From Chryseobacterium gleum (GTDB taxonomy: Bacteria > Bacteroidota > Bacteroidia > Flavobacteriales > Schleiferiaceae): a DNA stretch of 64,000 nt. The stretch covers positions 62,001 to 126,000 of the forward strand of contig CAMCXO010000005.1 of the NCBI GenBank assembly GCA_945883565.1, written 5' to 3'. Below, one piece after another: positions 44,497 through 52,281 of the stretch; within the stretch, counting starts at the first letter, position 1, and each line of letters starts with the position of its first letter. The position numbers and the translations under genes are program-made. The notes beneath the pieces are model-generated. The model made no database searches. It was not told where the DNA came from and was given only the letters and a program-made list of their open reading frames with translations.

Positions 44497-45870
44497 ATGA
44501 ACAAGGTTTTCTCTATTAACAATGGTCTCAAAATACTCTTCGTTTTGAGTATTTTGATTGGAATTTCCAGTCGGTTGGTTTCTTGCTCAAGTGCCGTTGC
44601 TGTTGAAGAAAACAACGTAGCTGGATTGTATCAAGAGGAAGGTTTGGGCATCCAACCTGAAATTGTTATTCAACATTATAAAATCGATACCAGCAGAGCC
44701 ATTTTTACCCTTGATAGAATGGACTTGCTTTACACGAAAATAATTGACAGCGATTTTTTCAAAGCCAGCCTATTGGTGCGATATGAGCTGTTTTCTGGAT
44801 ATGAAAATATGACCCTTTTAGATTCAGGAAGCATTTTAGTCGCTGATATTAAAACTCTTGAGGATCTGGGTAGAATTCAATCTGAGATTAAATTTAAACG
44901 ACCGAAACAATTCAAAGATTTGCTGCTTCGGGTTCATTTTGTTGACTTGAATAGGAAAAACAACTTGAGTTTAGATTTAAGAGTGCAACAAGAGGACTTA
45001 AACAGTCGGCAGTTCTTTGAATTGCGAGACTTAAATGGAAGTTTAAAGTTGAGACCATGGGTTCAGAACGATAAACCATATCTAATAAAGTATTTCCCTA
45101 AAGACACTATTTTGGCAGTGCGCTTTTATAAACGAAATTTTCCGATAGCCATTCCTCCTCACGCAACAAACGACAATAAATCATTTGATTTCAAAGAAGA
45201 TAGCTTATATTTTGTTTCAACCTATGACACCCTCTTTTTTAGAAAGCCAGGCATTTATCATTTTCAGGTCGATAGCACATCCATGCAAGGGTTTTCAGTA
45301 TTTAATTTCTATAATGATTTCCCTTACATCAACGAGCCTGAATTGATGTTGCCTCCCATTCGATATATTTCTACTAAAAAAGAGTTCGAAGCCATACAAA
45401 ATGCTCAATCAGCTGACAGTTTAAAACTTTTGGCAGATGCCTTTTGGCTTGGCAATTCAGGCGCGATTGAACGTGGACAAGAAGCTATTGCACAATATTT
45501 TACCAGAGTAGAAAAAGCAAATGAAAAGTTTAGTTCTTATCTAGAGGGTTGGAAAACGGATCGTGGTTTAATCTATATTATTTATGGTCCTCCTTCGCAA
45601 GTTTTTCGTTCAGATCAAGGTGAAAGCTGGGTTTATGGCAATAGAAATAGCCAGCTTAATTATGTTTTCAACTTTCTTCGCGTTAATAATCCATTTTCAT
45701 CGAACGATTACGAGTTAACACGATTTGGTGAATATCGTTATGGTTGGGGACAGGCCATTGCGGCCTGGCGAAGCGGCAAAGCTTACGGAATTAAAGATAT
45801 TAAAAGAGAACAAGATGCACGAGATGCACAAAGCCGACAACAGCGAGCCTCCCCATATTTTTGGTATTAG
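44497..45870 (+). CDS. GWxTD domain-containing lipoprotein
   Basis: A 457-residue protein with a lipoprotein signal (ILIGISSRLVSC, Cys30). The GWxTD motif appears as EGWKTDRGLIYIIYGPPSQVF (about 348-368), embedded in the C-terminal domain typical of this Bacteroidota family, with an N-terminal Ig-like beta domain before it. The function of the family is unknown. It follows the BamA-like gene by 18 nt and overlaps rlmB by 56 nt. Confidence 0.88.
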   Translation: MNKVFSINNGLKILFVLSILIGISSRLVSCSSAVAVEENNVAGLYQEEGLGIQPEIVIQHYKIDTSRAIFTLDRMDLLYTKIIDSDFFKASLLVRYELFSGYENMTLLDSGSILVADIKTLEDLGRIQSEIKFKRPKQFKDLLLRVHFVDLNRKNNLSLDLRVQQEDLNSRQFFELRDLNGSLKLRPWVQNDKPYLIKYFPKDTILAVRFYKRNFPIAIPPHATNDNKSFDFKEDSLYFVSTYDTLFFRKPGIYHFQVDSTSMQGFSVFNFYNDFPYINEPELMLPPIRYISTKKEFEAIQNAQSADSLKLLADAFWLGNSGAIERGQEAIAQYFTRVEKANEKFSSYLEGWKTDRGLIYIIYGPPSQVFRSDQGESWVYGNRNSQLNYVFNFLRVNNPFSSNDYELTRFGEYRYGWGQAIAAWRSGKAYGIKDIKREQDARDAQSRQQRASPYFWY

Positions 45871-46603
45871 ACCGCTCATTGAAGCCATAAGAAGTGGCAA
45901 ACTTTTAGATCGAATCTTTATTCAGAAAGGTTTACAAGGCGAAAATGCAAAAGAACTTATCGTTTTGTTACGCGCCCATCAGCTGCCATATCAAAGCGTT
46001 CCAATCGAGAAATTGAATCGCCTGACAAGAAAAAACCATCAAGGTGTTTTTGCATTTTTGACTGAAGTCGAATATCAACCTTTTGATGAGGTTTTAACCC
46101 ATGTTTACGAAACAGGCGAAACTCCTTTGGTAATGCTACTTGATCGAGTTACCGATGTTAGAAATTTTGGGGCAATTGCCAGAAGTGCCGAATGTTTTGG
46201 AGTTCATGCATTAATTGTTCCCGGGAAAGGAAGTGCTCCAGCCTCTCCCGATGCCGTAAAAACTTCTGCCGGGGCCCTTCTTCGTTTGCCTGTTTGCCGT
46301 GAAGACAACTTAAAAAAAACCCTTCTGTTTTTAAAGGACTCTGGTGTCAAACTCATTGCATGTACCGAAAAAGGCGCTGAATCATTGTATTCAACAGATT
46401 TAAGTGGACCTGTTTGTCTCATTATGGGGTCTGAAGAAGACGGCATTTCGGCCGAATATTTAAAACTTTGCGATCAACGCTCATTTATTCCCATGCACGG
46501 GCAAACTGCATCCTTAAACGTTTCGGTGGCAGCCGGCATTTTTTTAAACGAGGTAAATAGGCAACGCCTAAATACTTCATTAGTAAATCTGCCTCGTGAA
46601 TAA
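45815..46603 (+). CDS. rlmB: 23S rRNA 2'-O-methyltransferase RlmB (TrmH/SpoU family)
   Basis: A 262-residue SPOUT methyltransferase with an N-terminal substrate-binding domain (HIFGIRPLIEAIRSGKL) and the knotted catalytic domain: motif 1 NFGAIARSAECFG, motif 2 LIMGSEEDGIS and motif 3 IPMHGQTASLNVSVAAGI. RlmB methylates G2251 of 23S rRNA; the exact target is by family. The start ATG 45815 (alternative 45824) lies inside the GWxTD gene. Confidence 0.92.
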   Translation: MHEMHKADNSEPPHIFGIRPLIEAIRSGKLLDRIFIQKGLQGENAKELIVLLRAHQLPYQSVPIEKLNRLTRKNHQGVFAFLTEVEYQPFDEVLTHVYETGETPLVMLLDRVTDVRNFGAIARSAECFGVHALIVPGKGSAPASPDAVKTSAGALLRLPVCREDNLKKTLLFLKDSGVKLIACTEKGAESLYSTDLSGPVCLIMGSEEDGISAEYLKLCDQRSFIPMHGQTASLNVSVAAGIFLNEVNRQRLNTSLVNLPRE

Positions 46604-47693
46604 GATAGTTTTTTTTGTTGCTTTGCTTAATATGGGTTTAAAAGCTCATAGTCAAAGTCTTAATTTGATTTTGAAAAGTAATTTAAGTCAAGTTATTAGC
46701 GAAACATCGGGTTTGGTTTTTGTTAATGGCCGTCTCATAACCCATAACGATTCTGGAAATGAGGCCAAATTGTATGAGGTGGACACAGCAACAGGTTATA
46801 TTCCCAGAAATATACAAATCCAGAACGCCACCAATGTAGACTGGGAAGATCTGGCTTCTGATGGTCAGTACCTTTATATAGGAGATTTCGGGAACAACAA
46901 TGGAAACCGTACAAATTTAAAAATTTATAAAGTAAGCCTTCAAGACCTATTAAATTCAACCTTGGTTATGGCACAAACTATAGAATTTAGTTATAGCGAT
47001 CAAACGAACTTTAATTCCAGAAGCTTTCACAATTATGATGCAGAGGCGCTTTTAGCATTTAATAATCAGCTTTATATTTTTACCAAAAACCGGGCTAATT
47101 TTAAAACATACATTTACCCATTGTCTAAAACACCAGGACAATATATAATATCTAAAACCGATAGCTTAAATGTTAACGGTTTGGTAACCGGAGTTGATTT
47201 CAATTCTATAAATGGAAATATTGTTTTAATAGGATACGATTTTTTTTCACCTTTTGCTTATGAAATTGTAAATCCGGGTAGTGGTCCTTTTTCGGTTGCA
47301 CCACAAAAAAGAATTTCGCTTGTTGCCGGCGGGCAAACACAAATTGAAGCCATCGCTCATCAAGCAGCCAATCGATATTGGATTAGCTCTGAGTCCACGG
47401 GTGGAAGCACGGCCAAACTTTATACATTGAATATTCCGACTACACTAGATAGTGATAGCTATGATTCTTCTTCCGCGCAACTCTGGAAAGTGGTTCAAAA
47501 AGGCAAACGCCTAACCATTGAAAGCAAAAGCCCCTTTGAGGCTCAACTTATTGATGTGAAAGGCCGTATGTGGAAGTTACCTTCTACCCCAGAAATAGAC
47601 TTAAATCATCTTTCGTGTGGCAGATATATTCTATTCTTAAGAGAAAAAGGTAAAGCGAATTATCAAAATTTTGAAATTGTCATTCAGCCTTAA
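46596..47693 (+). CDS. Secreted beta-propeller-like protein
   Basis: A 365-residue exported protein beginning at GTG 46596 that overlaps the rlmB stop. A signal peptide (KIVFFVALLNMGLKAHSQ) precedes repeated beta units, for example ETSGLVFVNGRLITHND, DWEDLASDGQYLYIGDFGN and YDAEALLAFNNQLYIFTKN, resembling SdiA-regulated or SMP-30-type propellers. The C-terminus (about 290-365; RLTIESKSPFEAQLIDVKG, GRYILFL) has the look of a diverged T9SS sorting domain, though not the canonical form. The function is unknown. Confidence 0.75.
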   Translation: MNKIVFFVALLNMGLKAHSQSLNLILKSNLSQVISETSGLVFVNGRLITHNDSGNEAKLYEVDTATGYIPRNIQIQNATNVDWEDLASDGQYLYIGDFGNNNGNRTNLKIYKVSLQDLLNSTLVMAQTIEFSYSDQTNFNSRSFHNYDAEALLAFNNQLYIFTKNRANFKTYIYPLSKTPGQYIISKTDSLNVNGLVTGVDFNSINGNIVLIGYDFFSPFAYEIVNPGSGPFSVAPQKRISLVAGGQTQIEAIAHQAANRYWISSESTGGSTAKLYTLNIPTTLDSDSYDSSSAQLWKVVQKGKRLTIESKSPFEAQLIDVKGRMWKLPSTPEIDLNHLSCGRYILFLREKGKANYQNFEIVIQP

Positions 47694-47704
47694 TTAAGAC
47701 AAAA

Positions 47705-48169
47705 CTACATGTCTAACGCCTTAAGGATTTGGGCTGTAGGTGCCTTGGTTTCAACTTTTGTTATAATTGACACCAAATAACCATTTTCATCTATTACAAA
47801 AGTTTCTCGATGAATGCCATCGTATTCTTTACCCATAAACTTCTTTTTGCCCCACACCCCAAAAGCATCAATTACTTTGCGGCTGGTGTCGGCTAACAAT
47901 GGAAAAGGCAAACTATACTTTTCAGCAAATTTGGCGTGCGATTTTTCATTATCAGCGCTTACACCAACCACCGAAATGCCTTTTTCAAGTAATACATTAT
48001 AATTATCTCTAAAATCACAAGCCTCTGCTGTACAGCCCGGAGTATCGTCTTTAGGATAAAAATACACAACCAATTTTTTACCATTAAACTGATTAAGTTC
48101 AATCTTTTCATTGTTTTGATCAATGCCCTCGAAATAAGGTGCCTTATCGCCAACTTTTAAATGTGTCAT
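47705..48169 (-). CDS. bcp: Thioredoxin-dependent thiol peroxidase (Bcp/PrxQ)
   Basis: A 154-residue peroxiredoxin Q. The active site FYPKDDTPGCTAEACDFRD has peroxidatic Cys46 and resolving Cys51, and LLADTSRKVIDAFGVWGKK and HRETFVIDENG are typical. It reduces H2O2 and organic peroxides using thioredoxin. I start it at ATG 48169 (MTHLKVGDKAPYF), the family start. It is convergent with the propeller gene, 11 nt away. Confidence 0.94.
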   Translation of the reverse strand: MTHLKVGDKAPYFEGIDQNNEKIELNQFNGKKLVVYFYPKDDTPGCTAEACDFRDNYNVLLEKGISVVGVSADNEKSHAKFAEKYSLPFPLLADTSRKVIDAFGVWGKKKFMGKEYDGIHRETFVIDENGYLVSIITKVETKAPTAQILKALDM

Positions 48170-48219
48170 AGTTTTTAAATATACCAGAAAAAGGAAAGAA
48201 AACAAAAAAAGTTCACAAT

Positions 48220-49104
48220 TTATTTTCGGCTTCCCATAAAAACGCCCAACATAACAACAAGTCCGCTTATTATTTGAATAAGATTTGGATGACCTCCTCC
48301 ACCAAGAAACACAAAAAACGCGGCAAGTACCGGTTGTAAATAAATGTACAACCCGGTAATCGAACTCCCTACAACTTTAATCGCAAAAATGTTAAATAAA
48401 TAGGCAACAAAGGTGGTGAAAAGCACTACGAAACCAATTTTGCCAATAGCTTCGGTTGGCAGGCTGATCCAGTTGACCATTAAAAACTGGTTTAACCCAA
48501 ATGGAATTACCAAAATTAACCCTATTAAAAAAACCCACTGTATTACAGCAATTGGTGGATACCTTTCCATAAGCGGTTTAACCGATACCAAATAACCGGC
48601 ATACATGCTGCCATTCAACAAGATAAATAAATCACCTAAAGCATTTGCACTTCTATTTCCGCCTTGTTGACTATTCCAAACCAACCAAATAGCGCCGCTG
48701 CCAGCAATAGCTAATCCAAGCCATCGATTTAGACCAAAACGCTCATTTCCAAATTGCGCTGCCAGGAATAAAACCATCAAAGGCGATAAAGTCATAATTA
48801 TAGCGCTGTTTGTAGGTGAGGTTAGGCTCAGTCCATGAAAAAACAAAAGCTGATTACCTGCAACGCCCATAAATCCACAAGCCACAAAACGAGGCCAATC
48901 TTCTTTTCGGGGCCAATGCCAACCTGTTAGCCAGTGAAACACAACAAAAAGCAATCCTGCCCCTCCTACCCTAGCTAAAATAAATCCGGATGGTTGAATG
49001 TACTTGGGCATTACATCTTTGGCCCACACATAATTAAGTCCATAAATAATGGCCACTGTTAAAAGGGCAAAATGGGCCAAAAGTGCTTTTCTAAATATCG
49101 GCAT
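48220..49104 (-). CDS. EamA/DMT family transporter
   Basis: A 294-residue inner-membrane protein with ten membrane segments in two EamA repeats. AIIYGLNYVWAKDVMPKYIQP opens the first, and LGDLFILLNGSMYAGYLVSVK the second, with SSITGLYIYLQPVLAAFFVFL near the end. Members export amino acids, nucleosides or small metabolites. A consensus -7 box lies 11 nt upstream, shared back-to-back with the metB-like gene. The substrate is unknown. Confidence 0.9.
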   Translation of the reverse strand: MPIFRKALLAHFALLTVAIIYGLNYVWAKDVMPKYIQPSGFILARVGGAGLLFVVFHWLTGWHWPRKEDWPRFVACGFMGVAGNQLLFFHGLSLTSPTNSAIIMTLSPLMVLFLAAQFGNERFGLNRWLGLAIAGSGAIWLVWNSQQGGNRSANALGDLFILLNGSMYAGYLVSVKPLMERYPPIAVIQWVFLIGLILVIPFGLNQFLMVNWISLPTEAIGKIGFVVLFTTFVAYLFNIFAIKVVGSSITGLYIYLQPVLAAFFVFLGGGGHPNLIQIISGLVVMLGVFMGSRK

Positions 49105-49114
49105 AATTCAAAAA

Positions 49115-49122
49115 CAAAGGTA
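49115..49122 (-). promoter_or_regulatory. Putative -7 box of the EamA transporter gene
   Basis: On the minus strand TACCTTTG matches TAnnTTTG exactly, 10 nt before the ATG at 49104. The two divergent -7 boxes of this region are only 22 nt apart. No clear -33 element is visible. Confidence 0.45.
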
Positions 49123-49144
49123 GTTTTAGGCATTGGGGCTTTCC

Positions 49145-49152
49145 TAACTTTG
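49145..49152 (+). promoter_or_regulatory. Putative -7 box of the trans-sulfuration enzyme gene
   Basis: TAACTTTG matches TAnnTTTG exactly, 19 nt before the ATG at 49172. A TTTT at 49124-49127, 17 nt upstream, is a weak -33 candidate. Confidence 0.5.
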
Positions 49153-49171
49153 CAGCAGTTTTATCTACATA

Positions 49172-50335
49172 ATGACAAACGAAAAACCTATGGGTTTTGG
49201 CACTTTGGCCATACATGGGGGTCAACAGCCCGACCCCAGTACAGGTGCGGTTATGCCACCAGTTTATTTTACCTCTACCTATGCCCAAAAATCTCCGGGC
49301 GAACATCAAGGTTACGAATATTCTCGCACCCACAACCCTACTAGAACAGCCTTGCAAAATGCATTGGCTTCCATTGAAGGTGGCCAATATGGGTTGGCTT
49401 TTTCAAGTGGATTGGGGGCTGTAGACGCTGTAGCCAAATTACTTAAGCCCGGCGATGAAGTGGTTTGTACCAATGATCTCTATGGTGGTACCTACCGTTT
49501 ATTTAAGCGTGTTTTTGAACCCTATGGCATCCATTTTAACTTTGTAAATGCAAGCAGAACAGAAGAAATTAACCAAGCTATTAATTCAAAAACACGAATG
49601 GTTTGGTTGGAATCGCCTTCTAATCCGATGCTTCATATTTCAGATATTCAGGCAATTGCCAAACTTAAATCGATCAAAGATTTCATTTTGGTAGTCGATA
49701 ATACATTTGCAACACCTTATCTTCAAAAACCTCTGCATTTGGGAGCAGATGTGGTGTTACACTCTGCAACCAAGTATTTAGGCGGACACAGTGATGTTGT
49801 ACTGGGTGCTTTAATTTTAAATCGTCCTGATTTATATGAAGATCTGGCTTTTCTACAAAACGCTGTGGGGGCAGTTCCAGGTCCAATGGATTGCTTTTTG
49901 GTTTTAAGAGGCATCAAAACACTGCATTTGCGAATGGAACGCCATAGCGATAATGCAGAAGCGGTTTTCCATTTCTTACAAAACCATCCTAAAGTAGAAA
50001 AGGTCTTTTATCCTGGTAGCGAAAACCATGCTGGTTTTGAAGTGGCAAAAAAACAAATGAAACGATTTGGTGGCATGTTGTCTTTTGTTTTAAAAGGCGA
50101 ACTAGAGAGCGATGCCCGAAAATTTCTGTCAAATCTGAGAATTTTCACTTTAGCTGAATCATTAGGCGGCGTAGAATCGCTATGCGGACATCCTGCTAGC
50201 ATGACCCACGCTTCTATTCCTAAAGAAGAACGTTTGAAATCGGGATTAAGTGATGGTTTGGTGCGTTTAAGCATGGGAATTGAAGACGCACAGGATTTGA
50301 TTGATGACCTAAAGCAGGCTTTGGAGAGCCTTTAA
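49172..50335 (+). CDS. Cystathionine gamma-synthase/gamma-lyase family PLP enzyme
   Basis: A 387-residue Cys/Met-metabolism PLP enzyme. YSRTHNPTRTALQ, FSSGLGAVDAV, the aspartate in VVDNTFATPYLQ and the PLP lysine in HSATKYLGGHSD (Lys201) are conserved, as is RLSMGIEDAQDLIDDL. It performs gamma-replacement or gamma-elimination in methionine/cysteine interconversion; sequence alone does not separate MetB from a gamma-lyase. It is 2 nt upstream of the trkA-like gene and likely co-transcribed. Confidence 0.92.
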   Translation: MTNEKPMGFGTLAIHGGQQPDPSTGAVMPPVYFTSTYAQKSPGEHQGYEYSRTHNPTRTALQNALASIEGGQYGLAFSSGLGAVDAVAKLLKPGDEVVCTNDLYGGTYRLFKRVFEPYGIHFNFVNASRTEEINQAINSKTRMVWLESPSNPMLHISDIQAIAKLKSIKDFILVVDNTFATPYLQKPLHLGADVVLHSATKYLGGHSDVVLGALILNRPDLYEDLAFLQNAVGAVPGPMDCFLVLRGIKTLHLRMERHSDNAEAVFHFLQNHPKVEKVFYPGSENHAGFEVAKKQMKRFGGMLSFVLKGELESDARKFLSNLRIFTLAESLGGVESLCGHPASMTHASIPKEERLKSGLSDGLVRLSMGIEDAQDLIDDLKQALESL

Positions 50336-50337
50336 AA

Positions 50338-51009
50338 ATGCCGGTACAAAAATTTGCGGTCATAGGTTTGGGCATGTTCGGCAGCAGCATTGCCCGTAAA
50401 CTCAGTGCCAAAGGAGCTGAAGTTATTGCCATAGACAGCGACGACGATAAAGTGGAGTCTATTAAAAACGATGTGGCTTATGCTGTAACCCTCGACAGTA
50501 CCGATAAACGGGCACTTGAATCGCAACGAATTCAAGACATGGATGCAGTTATTGTGAGCATTGGAGCCAACTTTCAGTCGATGTTGCTTACTACTTTTTT
50601 GCTCCAAGAGCTCAATGTAAAACGTATCATTGCCAGAGCTCAGGGTAAAACCCAAAGGTGCATTCTCGAAAAAATGGGAATCCACGAAATACTGCAGCCA
50701 GAAGAAGAAGTGGGCAAAAACATTGCCGAGCAACTCTTTAATCCCGGCGTACTAATGTGTATGCAACTGCCTGATGAATATGAAATTATAGAAGTTAAAG
50801 CCCCTCGTCTTTCCTTAAAAAGAACCCTCGGCGATATCGGCCTGCGTGAAAAGTATCAATTAAATTTAGTAACCTTATTGAGAAAAGATGGTGAAGAACA
50901 TCATATCATTGGAATCCCGGATGCGAATACCATTGTAGAACCAAACGATTTGATTGTTCTTTTTGGTAAAACACGTAATATTGACCGATTTATAGAAATC
51001 AATCGCTAA
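50338..51009 (+). CDS. TrkA/KtrA-type K+ channel regulatory protein (RCK)
   Basis: A 223-residue cytosolic RCK protein. An N-terminal Rossmann domain (VIGLGMFGSSIARKL with GxGxxG, and VIAIDSDDDKVESI) is followed by a TrkA_C domain (about 140-220; YEIIEVKAPRLSLKRTLGDI). It gates a KtrB/TrkH potassium channel in response to nucleotides. The pore subunit is not in the window. The gene follows the PLP enzyme by 2 nt, probably without functional connection. Confidence 0.9.
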   Translation: MPVQKFAVIGLGMFGSSIARKLSAKGAEVIAIDSDDDKVESIKNDVAYAVTLDSTDKRALESQRIQDMDAVIVSIGANFQSMLLTTFLLQELNVKRIIARAQGKTQRCILEKMGIHEILQPEEEVGKNIAEQLFNPGVLMCMQLPDEYEIIEVKAPRLSLKRTLGDIGLREKYQLNLVTLLRKDGEEHHIIGIPDANTIVEPNDLIVLFGKTRNIDRFIEINR

Positions 51010-51028
51010 CCAAAACCAAATGTATACT

Positions 51029-51541
51029 ATGAAAAAACTGTTAATTTTTAGCTTGGCCTTATTGAGCCTTTGGTCATGCAAAAAAGATGAGAACAACACG
51101 CCTACCAATACCCTTCCTCCAGGTTTAACCGGAAGGTTAATCGGAGATTGGGAGTTAACAGGGGTGTATTATAAAACCAGCATACCCAATCCCCTCAATC
51201 CACTTCAACCCATTAATGTTGAGGGAGACGCCACGGCCGTAAGTGGTGATTTTGTTGTGAGTTACAACCCAAATAAGGTGGTTTACAACTACAGTTTCTC
51301 TATTTCCGGTGGCCCCGTTCCTGGTAGTTTTCCAGTAAATCAAGATGGAGAAGCAACATGGTCTGTTATTTCGAACGATACCAAGGTATTGCTGGAAGAA
51401 GCAGATATGGATCCGGTTATTTACGATGTCACCACCAATGAGGCCAATTTACAAGTTTGGGAAACTGAATTGCCATTTACGATTCCAGGTGTTGGTATTA
51501 CGGTAACGGCAGACATCAAGCTCACTCTAGAACGCAAGTAA
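51029..51541 (+). CDS. Lipocalin-like lipoprotein
   Basis: A 170-residue lipoprotein with an SpII signal (MKKLLIFSLALLSLWSC, Cys17), a KKDENNTPTN linker and a beta-rich domain beginning LIGDWELTGVYYKTS. The architecture mirrors the lipoprotein at 8538-9038. ATG 51020 would add three residues in front of the signal peptide, so ATG 51029 is preferred. A strong terminator-like hairpin follows. The function is unknown. Confidence 0.75.
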   Translation: MKKLLIFSLALLSLWSCKKDENNTPTNTLPPGLTGRLIGDWELTGVYYKTSIPNPLNPLQPINVEGDATAVSGDFVVSYNPNKVVYNYSFSISGGPVPGSFPVNQDGEATWSVISNDTKVLLEEADMDPVIYDVTTNEANLQVWETELPFTIPGVGITVTADIKLTLERK

Positions 51542-51569
51542 GTACATAACTACTTTACTTAACAGAATC

Positions 51570-51611
51570 AATGCCCTACCCTTTTAAAAAGGTGGGGCAT
51601 TCTCGTTTTTA
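51570..51611 (+). terminator. Terminator after the lipoprotein gene
   Basis: An imperfect long stem, with AATGCCCTACC (51570-51580) pairing with GGTGGGGCATT (51591-51601) through one G-T pair, closes on an A/T-rich loop and is followed by CTCGTTTTTA on the plus strand. It starts 29 nt past the lipoprotein stop. Confidence 0.75.
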
Positions 51612-51695
51612 TTAAATCATGGACCAAACTTCACATAAAATCAAATTGAAAAATGCTTTGATAGCTTTAAATTCGCGCACCAACTTAATTTCGTC

Positions 51696-52199
51696 ATGGC
51701 TTCTACAGCTTTTAAGGGATATCCGATAGAGCTTTCGGGCAACTTGCCTACAAAAGGCAGCAAAGCACCCGGTTTTTTGTTGACCTCCATACATCTAAAC
51801 GATTTTGAATTGGAAAAATACGCAGGTAAAAAACTGTTGATATTTACATTTTTAAGTGTAGATTCTGAAAAGTGCAACGAATCTGTTAAGATGTTTAACC
51901 ATTTGGCAAAAAACCTTCAAAAAGCGGCTATTCTTTGCGTTTCCCGTGATCTCCCAAATACTCAATACCGTTTTTGCGAAACAGAAGATATTCGTCACAT
52001 CGATTTAGCCAGCGACTTAAGACCTGAAAGCAGCTTCGGTGAAGACTATGGGGTGGTGATGATGGGAGGGCCATATGCCGGAGCACTTGCACAATCTACT
52101 TTGGTGTTAAATGAAAAACACGAAGTCATTTACAGCGAATTGGTTGCCGACTTTTTAAATACGCCAAACTTCGAGGCTGCAATGGCTTTGTTGGCCTAA
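51696..52199 (+). CDS. tpx: Tpx-like thiol peroxidase with altered active site
   Basis: A 167-residue peroxiredoxin of the Tpx class by length, order and the two cysteines: peroxidatic Cys60 in LSVDSEKCNESVKMFN and resolving Cys94 in SRDLPNTQYRFC. It is unusual that the Pro of the Pxxx(T/S)xxC motif is Leu53 and the conserved active-site Arg (aligned with Arg133 of the Escherichia coli enzyme) is Gln133 in GALAQSTLVLNE. The Ser57 position is kept. The catalytic efficiency may be reduced or the function changed. It stands alone. Confidence 0.88.
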   Translation: MASTAFKGYPIELSGNLPTKGSKAPGFLLTSIHLNDFELEKYAGKKLLIFTFLSVDSEKCNESVKMFNHLAKNLQKAAILCVSRDLPNTQYRFCETEDIRHIDLASDLRPESSFGEDYGVVMMGGPYAGALAQSTLVLNEKHEVIYSELVADFLNTPNFEAAMALLA

Positions 52200-52281
52200 T
52201 TTTATTTACACTATAACCAATTGCCATTGTCTGTCGATTTTGGCATTTTTTGCCAAATCAACCTCTACTTAATCGCCTTCT

